Origin: Epiperipatus broadwayi
Lineage: Eukaryota > Onychophora > Udeonychophora > Euonychophora > Peripatidae
DNA: 64,000 bases
Assembly: GCA_028023455.1 (NCBI GenBank)
Contig: JAQFVV010000020.1
Location: 3,269,092 to 3,333,091, forward strand
Direction: 5' to 3'
Part shown: in pieces, positions 12,228 through 24,559 of the stretch
Layout: every line of letters begins with the position of its first letter
Position numbering within the stretch: position 1 is the first letter of the stretch
Program-made: the position numbers and the translations under genes
The notes under the pieces: generated by a model
Told to the model about the DNA's origin: nothing
The model's input: only the letters and a program-made list of their open reading frames with translations
The model's database searches: none

Positions 12228-12785
12228 AATTAGGGATGTTACAGATAAGGTAAAGAAACAAGAGAGAGAAATGTGTATGTTATGATAGGGACAAATAAAT
12301 TATCAGATCCATCAGAGAGAGTATGTAGTAGAATTGATTAGTGATTTGAGTAAAATTAAAGGAAGTAGAAATAGTTGGATTATTATCAAGATTTGGCAAT
12401 AGGTATATGTTGGATAGGGCATGTTCTATAAATGAGAAATTGAAAAAATTGTGGAACAGAAATGATGTTATACTTGTGGATGTGTGGAATTTTTTGTTAG
12501 TAAGAGGGAGTTATATAATTAAGATGGACTTATTAAAATAGAAAGGTGAAGTTTTAGGGATTTTGATTTATAAAGAATATAGCAGGGGGTGGGGTCTTAA
12601 TTGGCAGTGTTATCAGAAAGAAGAAGAATAAATGAGATGTAAGAAATAAACAAAGAGTAGCTGATTTAGATATAAATGTAGATGTTGGGGAAGGAATAGG
12701 TCTGTAAAATTAATTGTAAGTAAGTTATTTATAAATATAATGGAGAATAAAGAGTCAAAAGAATTTATAAAATAATAGTTAGGAA

Positions 12786-13365
12786 AGAAGAAATTGTTAA
12801 AATTAGATATTTGAATATGCAATGTGGTAGGAGACCAGAAAAGTGGCTGAAATTAAATAAAGCAGTTAAAAATGAAGAGCTTGATGTACTAACAGTAATG
12901 AAAACACATCTAAGAGAAGAACCTATATAGAAGAACTTAATATGGCAGAATATAAATAGAAAAGAAAAATGGGGTAGTGGTATAGGAGTTATGTCAAAAA
13001 ATATGTAAATACTGTTAAATGTCAAGAAAATTTGTGGTTTGAGATAAGATTAGGAAAACAAGAATGGATGATGGCTATAGTATATATAGCCACTGGAGAT
13101 AGTCAAACTACAATGGAGTGGAACAGTAGTAGATATGAATGCCTAGTTAAGGATGTACAGAGTTTCAAAAAAAAAGATGAGAATAATGGTTATAGGGAAT
13201 ATGAATGGACATATTGAAGAAATTGATGATGTAGATAACAAGAATGGACAGCTTTTGAATAATTTTTGTCAGAAAGTGAATTTGACAATTAGGAATTTAT
13301 CAAATATTTATGAGGAGAATACACATATTCTAGAAATAATATATTTCACACAATAGATTATGTAT
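12786..13365 (+). pseudogene. LINE apurinic-type endonuclease, decayed
   Basis: Scattered frames together resemble an APE-type endonuclease, the enzyme that nicks target DNA to prime reverse transcription. Near 12805 a frame reads RYLNMQCGR, then LDVLTVMKTHLRE (the family has an E-T-H catalytic block). At 13032-13217 a frame reads LWFEIRLGKQEW and MAIVYIATGDS. At 13153-13356 another reads MVIGNMNGHI, matching the family's GDFN motif with the catalytic D changed to N. Stops and frame changes at several points mean no active enzyme. Confidence 0.6.
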
Positions 13366-13436
13366 TAGTAGAGAAAGAGGTAATGAATAAAGTATGAAAA
13401 ATTAAAGTGTTTGATAATGGAGAGTATAATAGAAAT

Positions 13437-13510
13437 GGTTAGTAATGTGATGGAAAATAGTAATAAAAGAAATGATTAGTAATGTGATGGAAAATAGTAA
13501 TAAAAGTAGA
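13437..13510 (+). repeat. 37-bp tandem duplication inside the LINE
   Basis: Two adjacent near-identical 37-base units contain TTAGTAATGTGATGG and AATAGTAATAAAAG. They lie between the endonuclease and the reverse transcriptase remnants and probably arose after insertion. Confidence 0.75.
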
Positions 13511-13587
13511 AAGGTTAGTGAAAGATGTGAATGGAGAATGAATGATAAGCATAAGTTAGAAGAATATAAAATAAGAGTTGAAAAACG

Positions 13588-13836
13588 ATGGAAGAGTTGG
13601 TTGGGGATGAATTTAATGACTGGTGTGGTGAAGTAGAAAAAGTGGAAAATAGGGTTTTAGGTGATTATAATATTCAGGAGAATAAAAGTAATAAAAAACT
13701 TAAAGTTAGTGAAAGTGTAAAAGACAGGAAAAAAGCATGCAGAGAATATAAGGGTGCTATTAAGAACAAAGAAATTGAAAAAGTTGCTAAATGGGAAAAG
13801 TATTTAAAAAAAAAAGAAGTTGGCCAAAATAGATAA
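13588..13836 (+). pseudogene. LINE linker segment, lysine/glutamate-rich
   Basis: An 82-codon open frame between the endonuclease and the reverse transcriptase reads WCGEVEKVENRVLG early and RKKACREYKGAIKNKE later. Basic linkers of this kind precede the reverse transcriptase in many APE-type LINEs. There is no catalytic motif. It is best read as part of the same broken ORF2, ending at a frame change near 13830. Confidence 0.45.
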
Positions 13837-14229
13837 TTATAGAAAAAGAATGAAATTAAATAGTGAAATGTTGGAGGATAAGTGATAGAGATGGGAGTAA
13901 AATTTTTTGGAAATATATTAAAAGGAGGAATATAGAGGAGAAAGAAATAGTATTACTAAATGATGAGGGAATAGTGTAACTCTAGAGATGAATTAGACAC
14001 AATTTTAAATAAGTATATAATAAATATAGAAAAGATGTTGGATATGAAGGTTAGAGTGGTAATAAATATAAAAACATATAGAAATGGAAATATTGGGTTT
14101 ACAGAAAATGAGCTTAATAAGATAGAGAAGAAATTGAAAAGTGGAAAGGCAAGAGTTCAGGTGGATGGGCAGTAGAGGTGGTAATAAATTTAGGACATAG
14201 GGCAAAATTAAACCTATTATCATGTTTTA

Positions 14230-15080
14230 ACAAGATGGCTTATAAGAGAGTTTTTCCTGACTGTTGGATTAATACAAGAGTAAAGTTACTATTTAAATGA
14301 AAGGTAAGGATAATAAAAAATTAAGTAATTATAAACCTATAGTGGTAACATAAGTGTTATGTAAAGTTATCACATATATGGTGTTGAAAGGGTCACAAAA
14401 TTGATAGAAGAAAATAATATAGTAGGAGAAATGCAAGGAGGCTTTCGATCAGATAGGCATATATTAGATAGTTTATTTGTAGTTACACAGGTTATAGATA
14501 TGAGCAGAAATGCAGATAGACAGTTATATATGGTTTTTATAGATATAGAAGAGACACATGATAGAGTAAATAGAAATGGATTATGGGTAAGTTTAGTAAA
14601 TTTGGGAATGGATAGAACTCTAGTGGATCTTATTAAGAGATTATATGAAAATAATTACTATGCGTATCAATTAGACAGTATAGAATCCGTTAAAGTTAAA
14701 AATGGGGTGGACTAAGGTAAGGATGCCATATGTTACCTATTTTGCTTTTGTTGTTATTTGAGAGAAATGGAGAGAGCCATAGAAGAACTAGGAAGAGGGA
14801 TAAAGATACTATTTATAGGTGGCAAGGTAGTATATACATTATTGGGGCTTTTATTTATGGATGATGTCTTCTTGTGCATAGAAAGAAAAGAAGATATGGA
14901 AATTATGCTGAGGATATGCATAAGAGTAGGTAAAGACAGGGGGATTACATTTAGTGAAGAAAAATCAAAAGTAATGATGATTAAAACTAGGAAAAGAGAA
15001 GACAAATAATTTTTATTGGGGGATATAAAGTTAAGGGTGGTGAATAGGTATAACTATTTAGAAATTGTCTTAATTAATAA
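14230..15080 (+). pseudogene. LINE reverse transcriptase, decayed
   Basis: A non-LTR reverse transcriptase is seen in pieces. The frame at 14401-14715 reads MQGGFRSDRH, then YMVFIDIEETHDRVNR, equivalent to the palm motif in which the first catalytic aspartate sits (FxDxxKAFDxVNR). After a frame change near 14715 the frame at 14758-15009 reads LLFMDDVFLC, the catalytic xxDD box, followed by SKVMMIKT. A further frame reads NRYNYLEIVL, like the family's YKYLG motif. Multiple stops and frameshifts inactivate it. The closest family is unclear. The C-terminal segment resembles LINEs with a GEMGWS-type motif. Confidence 0.75.
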
Positions 15081-15145
15081 GAGAAAGTGTTTGGATGAAT
15101 TGATAAATGAAGCAAAGAAAAGAAAGGGAATGATAACAATTAACA

Positions 15146-15892
15146 GTGTTTTCATATATTAAATATGATGTATCTAGAATTGTATGGAAAGGAGTGGCAG
15201 TAGCATGGATAACATATGGTAACAATGCAATATGTGTTAGTAAAGAAGTGTTAGATTACTTAGAAAAACTACAAAGAGAAGTAGAAAGACATGCACTAGA
15301 TGTAAATGTGTGGATGGCAAAGGAGACAACTCAAAGAGAAATGGGATGGTCAAATTTTTATATGAGAGATGCAAAACACAAAATGAAAATGTTCACTAGA
15401 TTGCAGTTTATGGATAATAAGAGATTGGTCAAAATAGTATTCAATTGGGTTATGTGTAAAGGTCAAGCAACAATATGAGTGAGAAAGGTAGTACGGTATG
15501 CAGAAGATTTTAATAAAGGATTTAGGTCAGTATACTTATACAAAAGGTGGGATGATTGGGTTAGGAGAATTGTTGAGTGTTATAGTTGCAAGGAATAGGA
15601 TATAAGAATAGATGCATTAATAAAGAATAAGGAGTTGGAGAAATGGAGAACTAGTATGGAGAGTAAAAAGAGTTTAAATATATATAGAAGTAAACAGAAT
15701 ATTGAATGTGAGTTAATTAATGGTAATATCAAGGAAAGTAGTTTACTGTTTAAAACTCGAACAGGATCTTTAGCAGCAACACGGGAATACACACAAAAAT
15801 GGAAAAAAAATATAGGTGATTTAATCTGCAAGTTAGGTAAGGACGGTATAGAAAATATTAGGAATCTGTTAATTGAATCTAAATACCTGTAA
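15146..15892 (+). pseudogene. LINE ORF2 C-terminal region, decayed
   Basis: The frame 15146-15478 reads VAVAWITYGNN, then LEKLQREVERHALDVN and REMGWSNFYMRDAKHKM. This resembles the C-terminal domain of a group of invertebrate LINE proteins (pattern LQR, R-ALG, EMGWS, then a basic RL segment). A second frame, 15635-15892, is a lysine-rich tail with ELINGNIKESSLLFKTRTG. The role is probably nucleic-acid binding. Stops separate the two frames. Confidence 0.6.
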
Positions 15893-16235
15893 GCAAAAAG
15901 GGTACAAATAATGAAGTTGTAGGAGAGTAAATATAAACAAAATAATTATGCAGAAAGTGGATTCTTGGTTTTTATGCTGAGTTTAGAAAAAAATAAAGGA
16001 GATTTAGGTATACAGGCCATGGTGTTGACAAAGACAATGCTGAGGAAATGGGATGGAGCAGGATAGAGAAGAGTATAGGAATAACTTAGGGTGGGAAATG
16101 GAAAACGAAGGTAAAGGGGCTAACAGGTTTCTCTAGGCATGATAGCTGAGAGATTATTGACTCCGGACAAAAGGAGAAGTCACAATGCATCTCATTTTAT
16201 CATCTTATCATAGCAGCGATCTTTTACCGTAATTA
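15893..16235 (+). mobile_element. 3' end of the LINE
   Basis: This non-coding tail is shared with two shorter copies, at 30020-30270 (+) and 35690-35790 (-). Shared words are GCTAACAGGTTTCTC, GCTGAGAGATT, GGAGAAG and CAATGCATC. The three copies diverge after about CATCACATTACAT, which sets the 3' end near 16200. Confidence 0.7.
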
Positions 16236-16260
16236 AGCTATTCAAAATAATGGTTTAAAA

Positions 16261-16434
16261 TCTCATATAAAAATTTGACCATCCCATTTCTCTTTGAGTT
16301 GTCTCCTTTGCCATCCACACATTTACATCTAGTGCATGTCTTTCTACTTCTCTTTGTAGTTTTTCTAAGTAATCTAACACTTCTTTACTAACACATATTG
16401 CATTGTTACCATATGTTATCCATGCTACTGTCAC
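16261..16434 (-). repeat. inverted duplicate of part of the LINE
   Basis: These 174 bases are the near-perfect reverse complement of 15194-15367, the segment coding the EMGWS-like region. The two arms lie about 890 bases apart. The near identity contrasts with the age of the LINE, so the duplication looks younger than the insertion. Confidence 0.85.
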
Positions 16435-16792
16435 ATGACATAGATTTTTTATATAAGTTTGCTACCAAATCAGTAATTATGACTTTATCTCAATAGTGGA
16501 TGATGTACTCTGAAGTAAAGGTTCTTAATAACGTAAATAATAAAATGAATAATAAAAAAATTCTTACCTTGCCTTAGTTAAATGAAACTAATAATATTCA
16601 GTCTATCACATCATATGTTTCCTGCCAAGAAATTAACCATTTGAGAGAGATAATTAATCTATCTCATATCATTAGGCATAATAATTATGAATAATTAATG
16701 GGTAGCCTCGATATCAAATCTGAGTAAGTTAATTTATAATTAAAATGATTGTAATTCAAAAATAATTCAAAAACTTTGCGTGAAAAATCTAC

Positions 16793-17376
16793 TTGTAACA
16801 ATAATATAGGCGCTATTGCACCTGACCGCAAAGCTATTTTATGCTTAAAACAAAATAAAATTAAACTATTCTGCGAGCGCTTTCAACAGACGTGCTCTCA
16901 TTATCAAACCTCCAAGTGAATTAATGATATGCAAATTATGTAAAGTTTAAGATTAATTGCTCCATTTTTTTGAAATCGTGAAGTATGTGTTCTTGCGGTT
17001 GATGGCATCGCAATCCATCGCTATGTAGCAGGCCGCCTTCACTTTTCTTTTTAAATCGTGCCTTTCATCAAAAAATAAACGGACACCAGTGTGAATCTCA
17101 AGATGTCAGCCTGGTCTGCAAAGAGAGGCACGATTTAAAAAGAAAAGTGAAGGAGGCCTGCTACATAGCGATGGATTGCGATGCCATCAACCGCAAGGAC
17201 ACATGCTTCACGATTTCAAGAAAATGGAGCAATTAATCTTAAACTTTACATAATTTGCATATCATTAATTCACTTGGAGCTTTGATAATGAGAGCACGTC
17301 TCTTGAAAGCGCTCGCAGAATAGTTTAATTTTATTTTGTTCGGTCAGGTGCAATAGCGCCTATATTATTGTTACAA
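16793..17376. repeat. 584-bp foldback element
   Basis: The left arm (16793-17066) and right arm (about 17123-17376) are inverted copies around a ~56-base loop. The ends read TTGTAACAATAATATAGG and its complement. Arms differ by a few substitutions and by about 20 bases present only on the left (near 16833). No transposase is present, so it would be a non-autonomous foldback or MITE-type element, or a recent inverted duplication. The word ATTAAAATGATT near 16740 and 17376 might be a target duplication but is not at the exact left end. Confidence 0.85.
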
Positions 17377-17716
17377 TTAAAATGATTAGAACACATAGTT
17401 AGTGACCTAGAATCAGGTTTTTGTTGCACATAGATAAATGTGTTTCATTTTAATATTTCAAAAAGTTTTAAAATTTCAGGCCATTAGTTTGAACAGCATA
17501 GTAAGAATATAAAGTCATACACAAAATGATATTCTCTAGTGAAAATGATTAATACAGCGAAGTTAGACTAAGGATTTATTGATTCTAGCATCCATTAATC
17601 TGTCATTTTTACTCAATTAATCCACAAGATGAATAATGTAATATGGGTTATATGATACATATTAATAAGTGCTATCAAATAAAGATTGAATATAATTTAG
17701 AAAAAAATGTACTTAC

Positions 17717-17947
17717 CGAAAGTAAAAATCCCAAAATAAATCGTATTGTTAAAAACTGCCAGAAAGAGTTTACAAAGCTCAGACCAACACTAAATGGCAA
17801 TGACACTAATAGTGCTCCAATAATAATAATTTTTCGTCCAAATCTATCTACAGCATCACCCAAAAAGATACCACCAACAAATATTCCCATAAAATAAATA
17901 CTTGATGAAATGCTAACCCATATTTTATGTTCACAAACTAAATCCCA
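17717..17947 (-). CDS. SLC22-type transporter, coding exon 2
   Basis: This 77-codon phase-0 exon belongs to a major-facilitator transporter of the SLC22 (organic cation/anion) family. It begins after a TTTTTTTTAG acceptor with WDLVC, completing the family signature whose first half (TIVTE) ends exon 1. Residues 10-29 form a membrane helix (TM2). GDAVDRFGRK at residues 30-39 is the cytoplasmic MFS loop-2/3 signature, with intact G, D, R and RK. Residues 40-58 form TM3. RFILGF near the end begins TM4. The exon ends CTTTCG before a GTAAGT donor (17716-17711). The frame is intact with no stops, so the gene appears functional. The substrate cannot be told from this part. Confidence 0.88.
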
Positions 17948-20306
17948 CTAAAAAAAATAATATATGCATGAAAACAGAAAAAATGAAGTCAATTCATTTT
18001 TTTATTAATATATATATATGTGTGTAAATTTAAAAACAAGCTTCAAATAGTCCGTTGTAGAATAATGTCTTTTAGTATTTCTTTATAGAGAAATCATGAA
18101 AAGACAATATTCATCAGGATAATTTAAATTCAGTCAGTGAGTAATTATGACTTCCTTATTTTGTTTATCTATTAATTGAATATGTTGTAACCTTATATTT
18201 TAGTGTAAAATATAAAGCTTGATAGAACTGATTTAAAAATTTCTCTGTCTTCTAGGTGATTTGATTGTCTTGGTTCGAATTTTGTATCTACTTGATACTT
18301 GCATTTAATTAAAGTAATTTAATGATGAGAATATGTAATATTTTGCCTTGCTTATTGCCTGTATTTTTTAATGCATTAAAAAATTGCTCTTTTCCATCCA
18401 TTGATTTAGATCAGATGTGTTTAACCTGTAAGAAATCAACAACATATATCAAGTTTAGTAAAGTGTGATTAAAAATAATAATAATCCTTATTTATTTGAA
18501 AATAATTCTAAAAATTATCTTTAATTTAAATCAAAGATAAAATATTGAGTTTTCAGTGTGACAGAGAGTTCATATTTTTATTTAAAAAACAAAATGGAGT
18601 AAAAATAACATGTGCGTAAAACATGTAAGGAACTTTTTTAAAAAAAAAAAATTAATAACAAAACTAATTAAACCAACATTTTCCCGTTAAATCAAATTAC
18701 AATATTTGTGATATTTTAACAACAACACGACTGGCTAAATTTAAATAGTCTGTTCAAGTTTTGCCAACCAGGAATCAAGTCGTTGATAATCTCAAATATC
18801 AACAATTAAAATCTACAGGAATGTTTAACCTTGAAAATGAAAGTAATAGCCAAAAGGTCAGTGTATTTGGAGTACTCTAGTACTTATAAACTGTTAACAT
18901 TAAATAGATATCTTAATTCAATGATTTATTCGGATAACTATATTATCATAAAGCGTTATACTAATTTAATTTATAAAATCTTAGACATAATTTTAAAACG
19001 GATTATTATATTATGCATATGCACACTATTTTAATATCTTTGGTGTCAGTAGCTAAATAATAAGGAATTGATTATCCTTTTTGAACTTATATTATCAATA
19101 ACGTACCTACTATTTGATTTGTGTATTATTGAAATGATGATAACCGCTATTTTATCCAAACCACTTCGAAAAAAAAGTGTGATTTTGGTAATATTTACGA
19201 ATGATAACAACTGTTGAACAGCTAACTAAAAGAAAACTATTTTCTGACCTCCATAGCCAATGCTGGATTATTAGATTATTACTTGCTCTGATTATTATTC
19301 CTAGTTTTTGATGTTGAATAGACAAATTAAGATAATATAAATATTATAAATTCAGAACAATGCTTGGCATAGGATGTAGAATTTAATAACTTATAAGGGA
19401 TATTCTCATTAAAACTTTACATGTCGTGCTTTTAAAAATTATCTCGTCTATTCAGAGAGTCCATTTAAGATTCCATTAATTTAGGAGTATTCACAATAAT
19501 TGAAAACAAAAGGAATAATCACAACTCAGAAGTTTTGCATTATTGTTATAAAATTATTATTTTATATGATGTACATTAATTGTTAAAGATTTGCTATATT
19601 TATTTTATTGGTATAACTTACAAGCTTAAGAGATAGGGTCATGTGATCTATGACTCTTATTTTGACTATTTATACTCAAAATGTTGTGTATTTTTATTTA
19701 ATGTTTATTTGAATAAGAATGTATTTATTTTGATTTTATTTTCATATGAACTTATAAGTGAGGTTCGTGATATGTACTTTTACTATGTTTAATTTAAATT
19801 CAAGAGATCGAAGAGAATAATTAATTGAGGGAACAGCGCTTGCGAGAAGTTAGAAATTATTCGCGAATTTATAATGTGTGTCAACATTACATGAATTATT
19901 CCTATGAGTCTTTCCAGGGTTCTGTGCCTGTACTTATGTCATATTTATTACATTATTATTATGCTCATATTTTAAGCAGAGTCAGTCATTATCTCAGTCG
20001 TTCTTTATTATGAAATACTTTTTCATTATGTCTGAACTCATGTCTGCTAAACTGCTGGTGTATTCTGAGTTAGCAGAATAATTGAGGAGAATGATTTTAC
20101 ATTTGATTTGAAGTAAATATTAATACTGCTTTGCAATTGTTAAATGGCATTGGTTTGTGCTGGTGGTTAATCTGCAGAATAATTATTTGCTATTTTCTGT
20201 ATTTTGTACTCATTCCTGCACTGGTGGTTAATCTGAGGAACTGTGTGTAATTATATTTGTTGCTTGATGGCGGTCTATAAACCCACAGAGCATTCAGGGT
20301 TGGGTT

Positions 20307-20342
20307 ATTCCTATGTGTAGATGTATGCATCTACAGGAATAC
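20307..20342. repeat. short inverted repeat
   Basis: TATTCCTATGTGTAGATG and CATCTACAGGAATA face each other across a few bases. About 100 bases upstream, CTGGTGGTTAATCTG occurs twice (near 20159 and 20219). The function is unknown. Confidence 0.45.
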
Positions 20343-22239
20343 CATCATACTTCATAAATGTAGATTTGGGCAAAGTCTTTATGTACTATGATGTTAATAT
20401 TATCTTCTTTCATCTATAGGAATAACCTGTAAGTTCACTCATAAGGTATAGCAGAGCATCCTATCTAAATTGTCCCTATAGTGTATCACATGTTTGTTTA
20501 CATAATATTTTAGCTGAATTGAGGTTCAAATATCCACTTTGGTTCAGTATTTCAATATGGCTAACTCTCGCAACCATGTCATTATTTATTGGTTATTATT
20601 ATAAGTTTACAGTATAGGTTCATTGGTTCTGGAACTGACACATTGGATATTTAATGACTTGATGTTGAACTCTATTCTCTTTTCTCAGGGCTGAAATTAA
20701 GTCAATTTATAGTAAAATCTTGTGATTGTGTTTATTATAAAATTGTGTATATTGCCCACTTATTGAAGCAAATAGATGGAATGGTATTTTTATTCTGTTT
20801 ATTTTATTTATTTATTATATTGAAACATTATATAATCAACTATTTGTTAATGATAAAATTGTAAATAAATGTTAACTCATAATTTAACCTACTATGCTAT
20901 TGCTATTTGTCATTCACAAAACCAGAAGATCCTACATATTGAGTACAGCAAGCATTAAAGCACATATTCTTACTAATAGGGCGTATAAATCTTACTAATA
21001 TTTTGGGGAAATATTTGAATGCTTTTGTTATCGGGTAGTTCGTGATGTATGGGGTACAATAAAATCCCATTTACCTCTTCCATTACTTTAGCTTTGCTTT
21101 GTTAATTCTGGAATATAATATAAAATTGATTGTTTCTATAAAGTCAGAGATAAATTTACTAGATAATGTTATGATAAAATTTATTCTCTTAATGTTATAA
21201 TTTGCAATTCGTCAAATATAAGAAGAGTCTCACTGCTACTTATTAAATTATAAATCTAAATTAATGAGGAAGGAACCCAAGTTTCCTATGCTTACTTATT
21301 ATTGCGAAGCTCATACCTAGACTAGCATTCGTACCACAATCCTAAGTATATCTGAGTTATAATAAATCATGTTATAGTGATAATTATATTATTGATTTCT
21401 TGTTAATAACTTATATCTAACACATAATAGCTAATATAGACCTGGGGAATCATACTTGTCATTCTGAAAAAGCAATCGTTAATAATTCACAAATTATACC
21501 ATCTTGACCATGGTCGCCCATAAGGTTTCATACAATGAAATCGCAGATTAAGGTTTTAAAGGATAATAAAAATTATATAATTATACTTTGTCTTAGGTAA
21601 TCTAACGTATTTACATACTGCTACGATGGGTCTTCGCGGTGTACTCTGGCCGCGACCAGATTAGATCGTAACAATTTCATGCTATACCATTAATGTTGTC
21701 TGTTGTGACCTGATCAGACTTTTCGGTTACAATATATATTAAAATTTTATAAAATTTTTCATTGAAGGTTATTAAAATATAAAGACAGAATCTTCGTTTA
21801 TAAACTCACACTTGTGTACACACATATCTGTGTAAGTGCTATATGTTTGAAACATGCTATTAATTAATATTATTTTAGTATCAATCAATTTTTATTTATT
21901 GGTAAATACACTTAAGAGTAGAATGTTTTGTAAAATATAAAAATCAGAGTAGCATTGAATAATTTTTATTTTTGTAAATGTTAGAAAACTTTCTATAATA
22001 TTTTTGTGTGGATACTGATCTTCAAGCAAATGATGTTTGATGATGAGAGTATAGTTAAAATAACAAGATAATGCTACTTATATTATTGTTGATAGGGATC
22101 AATTAGTAACAAGCAAAAATATGATTGGTGGACTGTTCTCAAACGCTTTCTTCTGAAACAGACATTAAATTACGTAATGAATTAACGAAAAATAGGAATA
22201 ATCATTTTCCACTATTCATCAAAAATATTCCGAGATTAC

Positions 22240-22790
22240 ATTGAATTAAAGAAAGAAGTCAATTTGCTTCTGATTATATTGAATTGAGTTATAATCATGA
22301 ATTTATTAGAAATATTATATTTTATAAAAACATCTTCACGTTTGACATTAATAAAATTCTTAATGTTAATGAGAATAAAGAATTTATTTCTTTACTACTT
22401 AAGTCTTTAATTTATAGATTGGTTTAAAAGAATTTTCATTTATTGGGTGGTTTGAAAATTTCTTGAAAGAAAAACTTGATTTAAATTCATTATTAAATTA
22501 ATTCAAAACAGTCTATTGATGGTATGTGTACTTTTGTTTCAAGATTTCTTGCAGTAATTATAAAATTTATATAGGGCAAACTAAATTAAGTCTTAATGAA
22601 GGAGTTAAAGTTAATAAGAGTAGAGTTAAAATTAAATAATAAACTGAATACAGGTCATAAAATTTATTTGACGATGCAGAGGTTATTGGTGGATGGTTTT
22701 TGAATTTTAATTATGGTAAGATGTGTGTGTGCGTTTTGTGCCTAGTTGATTTTGAAGAGAAAATCGAGGGAATTTTAGTATAAATATTTG
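22240..22790 (+). mobile_element. possible old Penelope-like GIY-YIG remnant
   Basis: Near 22560-22600 a frame reads YKIYIGQTKLSLNE, which resembles the GIY-YIG endonuclease pattern (Y-x-YIG-x-T, then a basic helix) seen in the clearer copies at 36.6 and 41.9 kb. The surrounding frames are full of stops. It is assigned on one short motif, so chance similarity cannot be excluded. Confidence 0.3.
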
Positions 22791-23249
22791 TTAATGTAAT
22801 GTTATATGATTCTCTATTCTATTATTACTAGCATAGTATTAAATAGTATTTAATTTATATTTTGTATTTTTGAAATTTTTAAAAAGATAATTACGTAAAA
22901 AAATATTTTAAATGTTCATGCTTCCTTTATCTATCGTTAAATATTATTGCTAGATTCTTACGAATTAGAGAAAGACATTTTTTATTTCTCCTGGATAGTG
23001 TTACTATTACATTGCCAATAAGAAATCTTCTAAGAAATTTTAATACATACGCTCATAGCATCAACAAATTATAAAACAAATATATTGGAAATAATATTAT
23101 TTGTTTTAACTCAAGTGATGTATAATTTTTGATAATACATGGCTATCAATCCCAAAACACTTTACGTAAATAAAAATTTTCTATAAAAATATGGTTGTAT
23201 CTATATTTAAAATCATGGCGTTTTAAATATTACGTTATAGTTTAAGCGT

Positions 23250-23313
23250 AGGTGGCCGAGTGGTTAGCACAGCTGCCTTACAAACGGCTGATGCTTTGAC
23301 CCATGAAAAAAAG
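23250..23313 (+). mobile_element. tRNA-like SINE fragment with internal deletion
   Basis: GTGGCCGAGTGGTTAGCACA is a good tRNA A-box region (typical of Leu/Ser-type tRNAs). It continues into CTTACAAACGGCTGATGCTT and an A-rich tail. Compared with the full copies, the B-box region between TTACAA and CGGCTGATGC is deleted. Confidence 0.55.
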
Positions 23314-24194
23314 AAAAAAGAAGAATGTAACAAAAGCTAATGTAACAGTAGATTAGTATGCTCTAAGTTTAAAATAAAATAATAATGGAATTAAAGTCAG
23401 ATATTATTTTAAGTTTATTGATTAAAAAATAATTTTAATTTTTTAAAAGAAACTGATATTTATGATAAATTTCACCAAATGTTAAACATTAAAATTAACA
23501 ATATGGATATTGAAATTAACTATATTTTTGAAACATAGAAATTCTTAAAGAGTTTATTATAGATTTGAATAAATCTGTTCTTCGATTAAATAAAAAAAAT
23601 ATCTTGACTTTTTATCTGTTAGTGATCGTACTATTAGTTACTTGAATAAAACACATACATGCTCACACACACACACACTGGTTAATTTTAAAATACTAAA
23701 TAATAATAAAAAAAATGTTGACTTTATTTAATTAATACAATGTAAGAGTTTTAAAGAAAAAGTTCAATGATTGGCAGAAAGTTCAATTAATGATTGGTGC
23801 ATTAAAACGATAGATTAACATACGCTAATGTTGATAATTTAAGATATATATATATATATATTAAGGAAAATACACGTACAATTACAATATAAATCTTGTT
23901 GGTATACATTTATTTGGATTTGTTATACGTATTATAACAATCATTAATAAATAATTTTCCAAATTAGAAAATATACCCATTTGATACATTAGTTGTTATT
24001 GTGACAAATTAATTTCATGATCAGAGCAAGAAGCTCATCGTTCAAACTTAGTCTATAATTATTGTGTACTAGTTTTATATCAGAACTGGCTCTTCATTTA
24101 GTGACTTAGCCACTGATCATTGTGCAGTCCATATTTTGATTGATAGTGATCATTTGTCATTCTCCAGCTAACTGAACCATTTTTAAATCTTGAA

Positions 24195-24559
24195 TTAATA
24201 TTTAATTAGCATGCTAAGTATTGGCTCTTCATCCAGTGGCCTAAGTTGCCCCCAAGTGTCCTCGAAGAGCTTTTCCGGCATTAATAAGTGATCCCTAAAC
24301 ATAGTCCTTTGAATAAATTTTTTACACACCTCCCATGGTTCTTTATTTCTTCGGTTAAAGACGAAATAATTCCTCCTTAACCACACAGGTGAAGCAAGAA
24401 CATTCCCATTCTAATTGCAGCAAAGACACCACTCTTTATAGCATCCCTGATTCTTAGAATTTTCATGTTGGCTGACAGTACTCTATATTTGGACTTCAAA
24501 AACAACATAATTTGTGAAGTTAATGAATGACAATAATGATAATAATATTTTGAACTCAC
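24195..24559 (-). pseudogene. unassigned open segments, minus strand
   Basis: Two overlapping frames are open on the minus strand, 24559-24377 and 24386-24195. They look like one coding stretch split by a frame change near 24380, where the later frame reads SPVWLRRNYFVFNRRNKEPW. The base composition is less AT-rich than the surroundings. The peptide has tryptophans and charged residues at a density unusual for chance frames here. I do not recognise the family. A transposon-derived fragment is the most likely reading. It is inside the SLC22 intron, on the same strand, but lacks convincing splice sites. Confidence 0.3.

Noticed and set aside
14754-15005. 83-codon minus-strand frame in the LINE
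   Set aside because: Antisense shadow of the reverse transcriptase segment that carries the MDD box.
16540-16640. Possible third SLC22 exon with a GTAAGA donor on the minus strand near 16575
   Set aside because: All three frames between the nearest TTGGCAG acceptor and that donor contain stop codons.
17643-17897. 84-codon plus-strand frame at 17.7 kb
   Set aside because: It is the antisense shadow of SLC22 exon 2, whose minus frame has family motifs and splice sites.
19825-20013. 62-codon frame beginning MREQRLREVR
   Set aside because: No recognisable domain and no promoter or splice context; it is compatible with chance.
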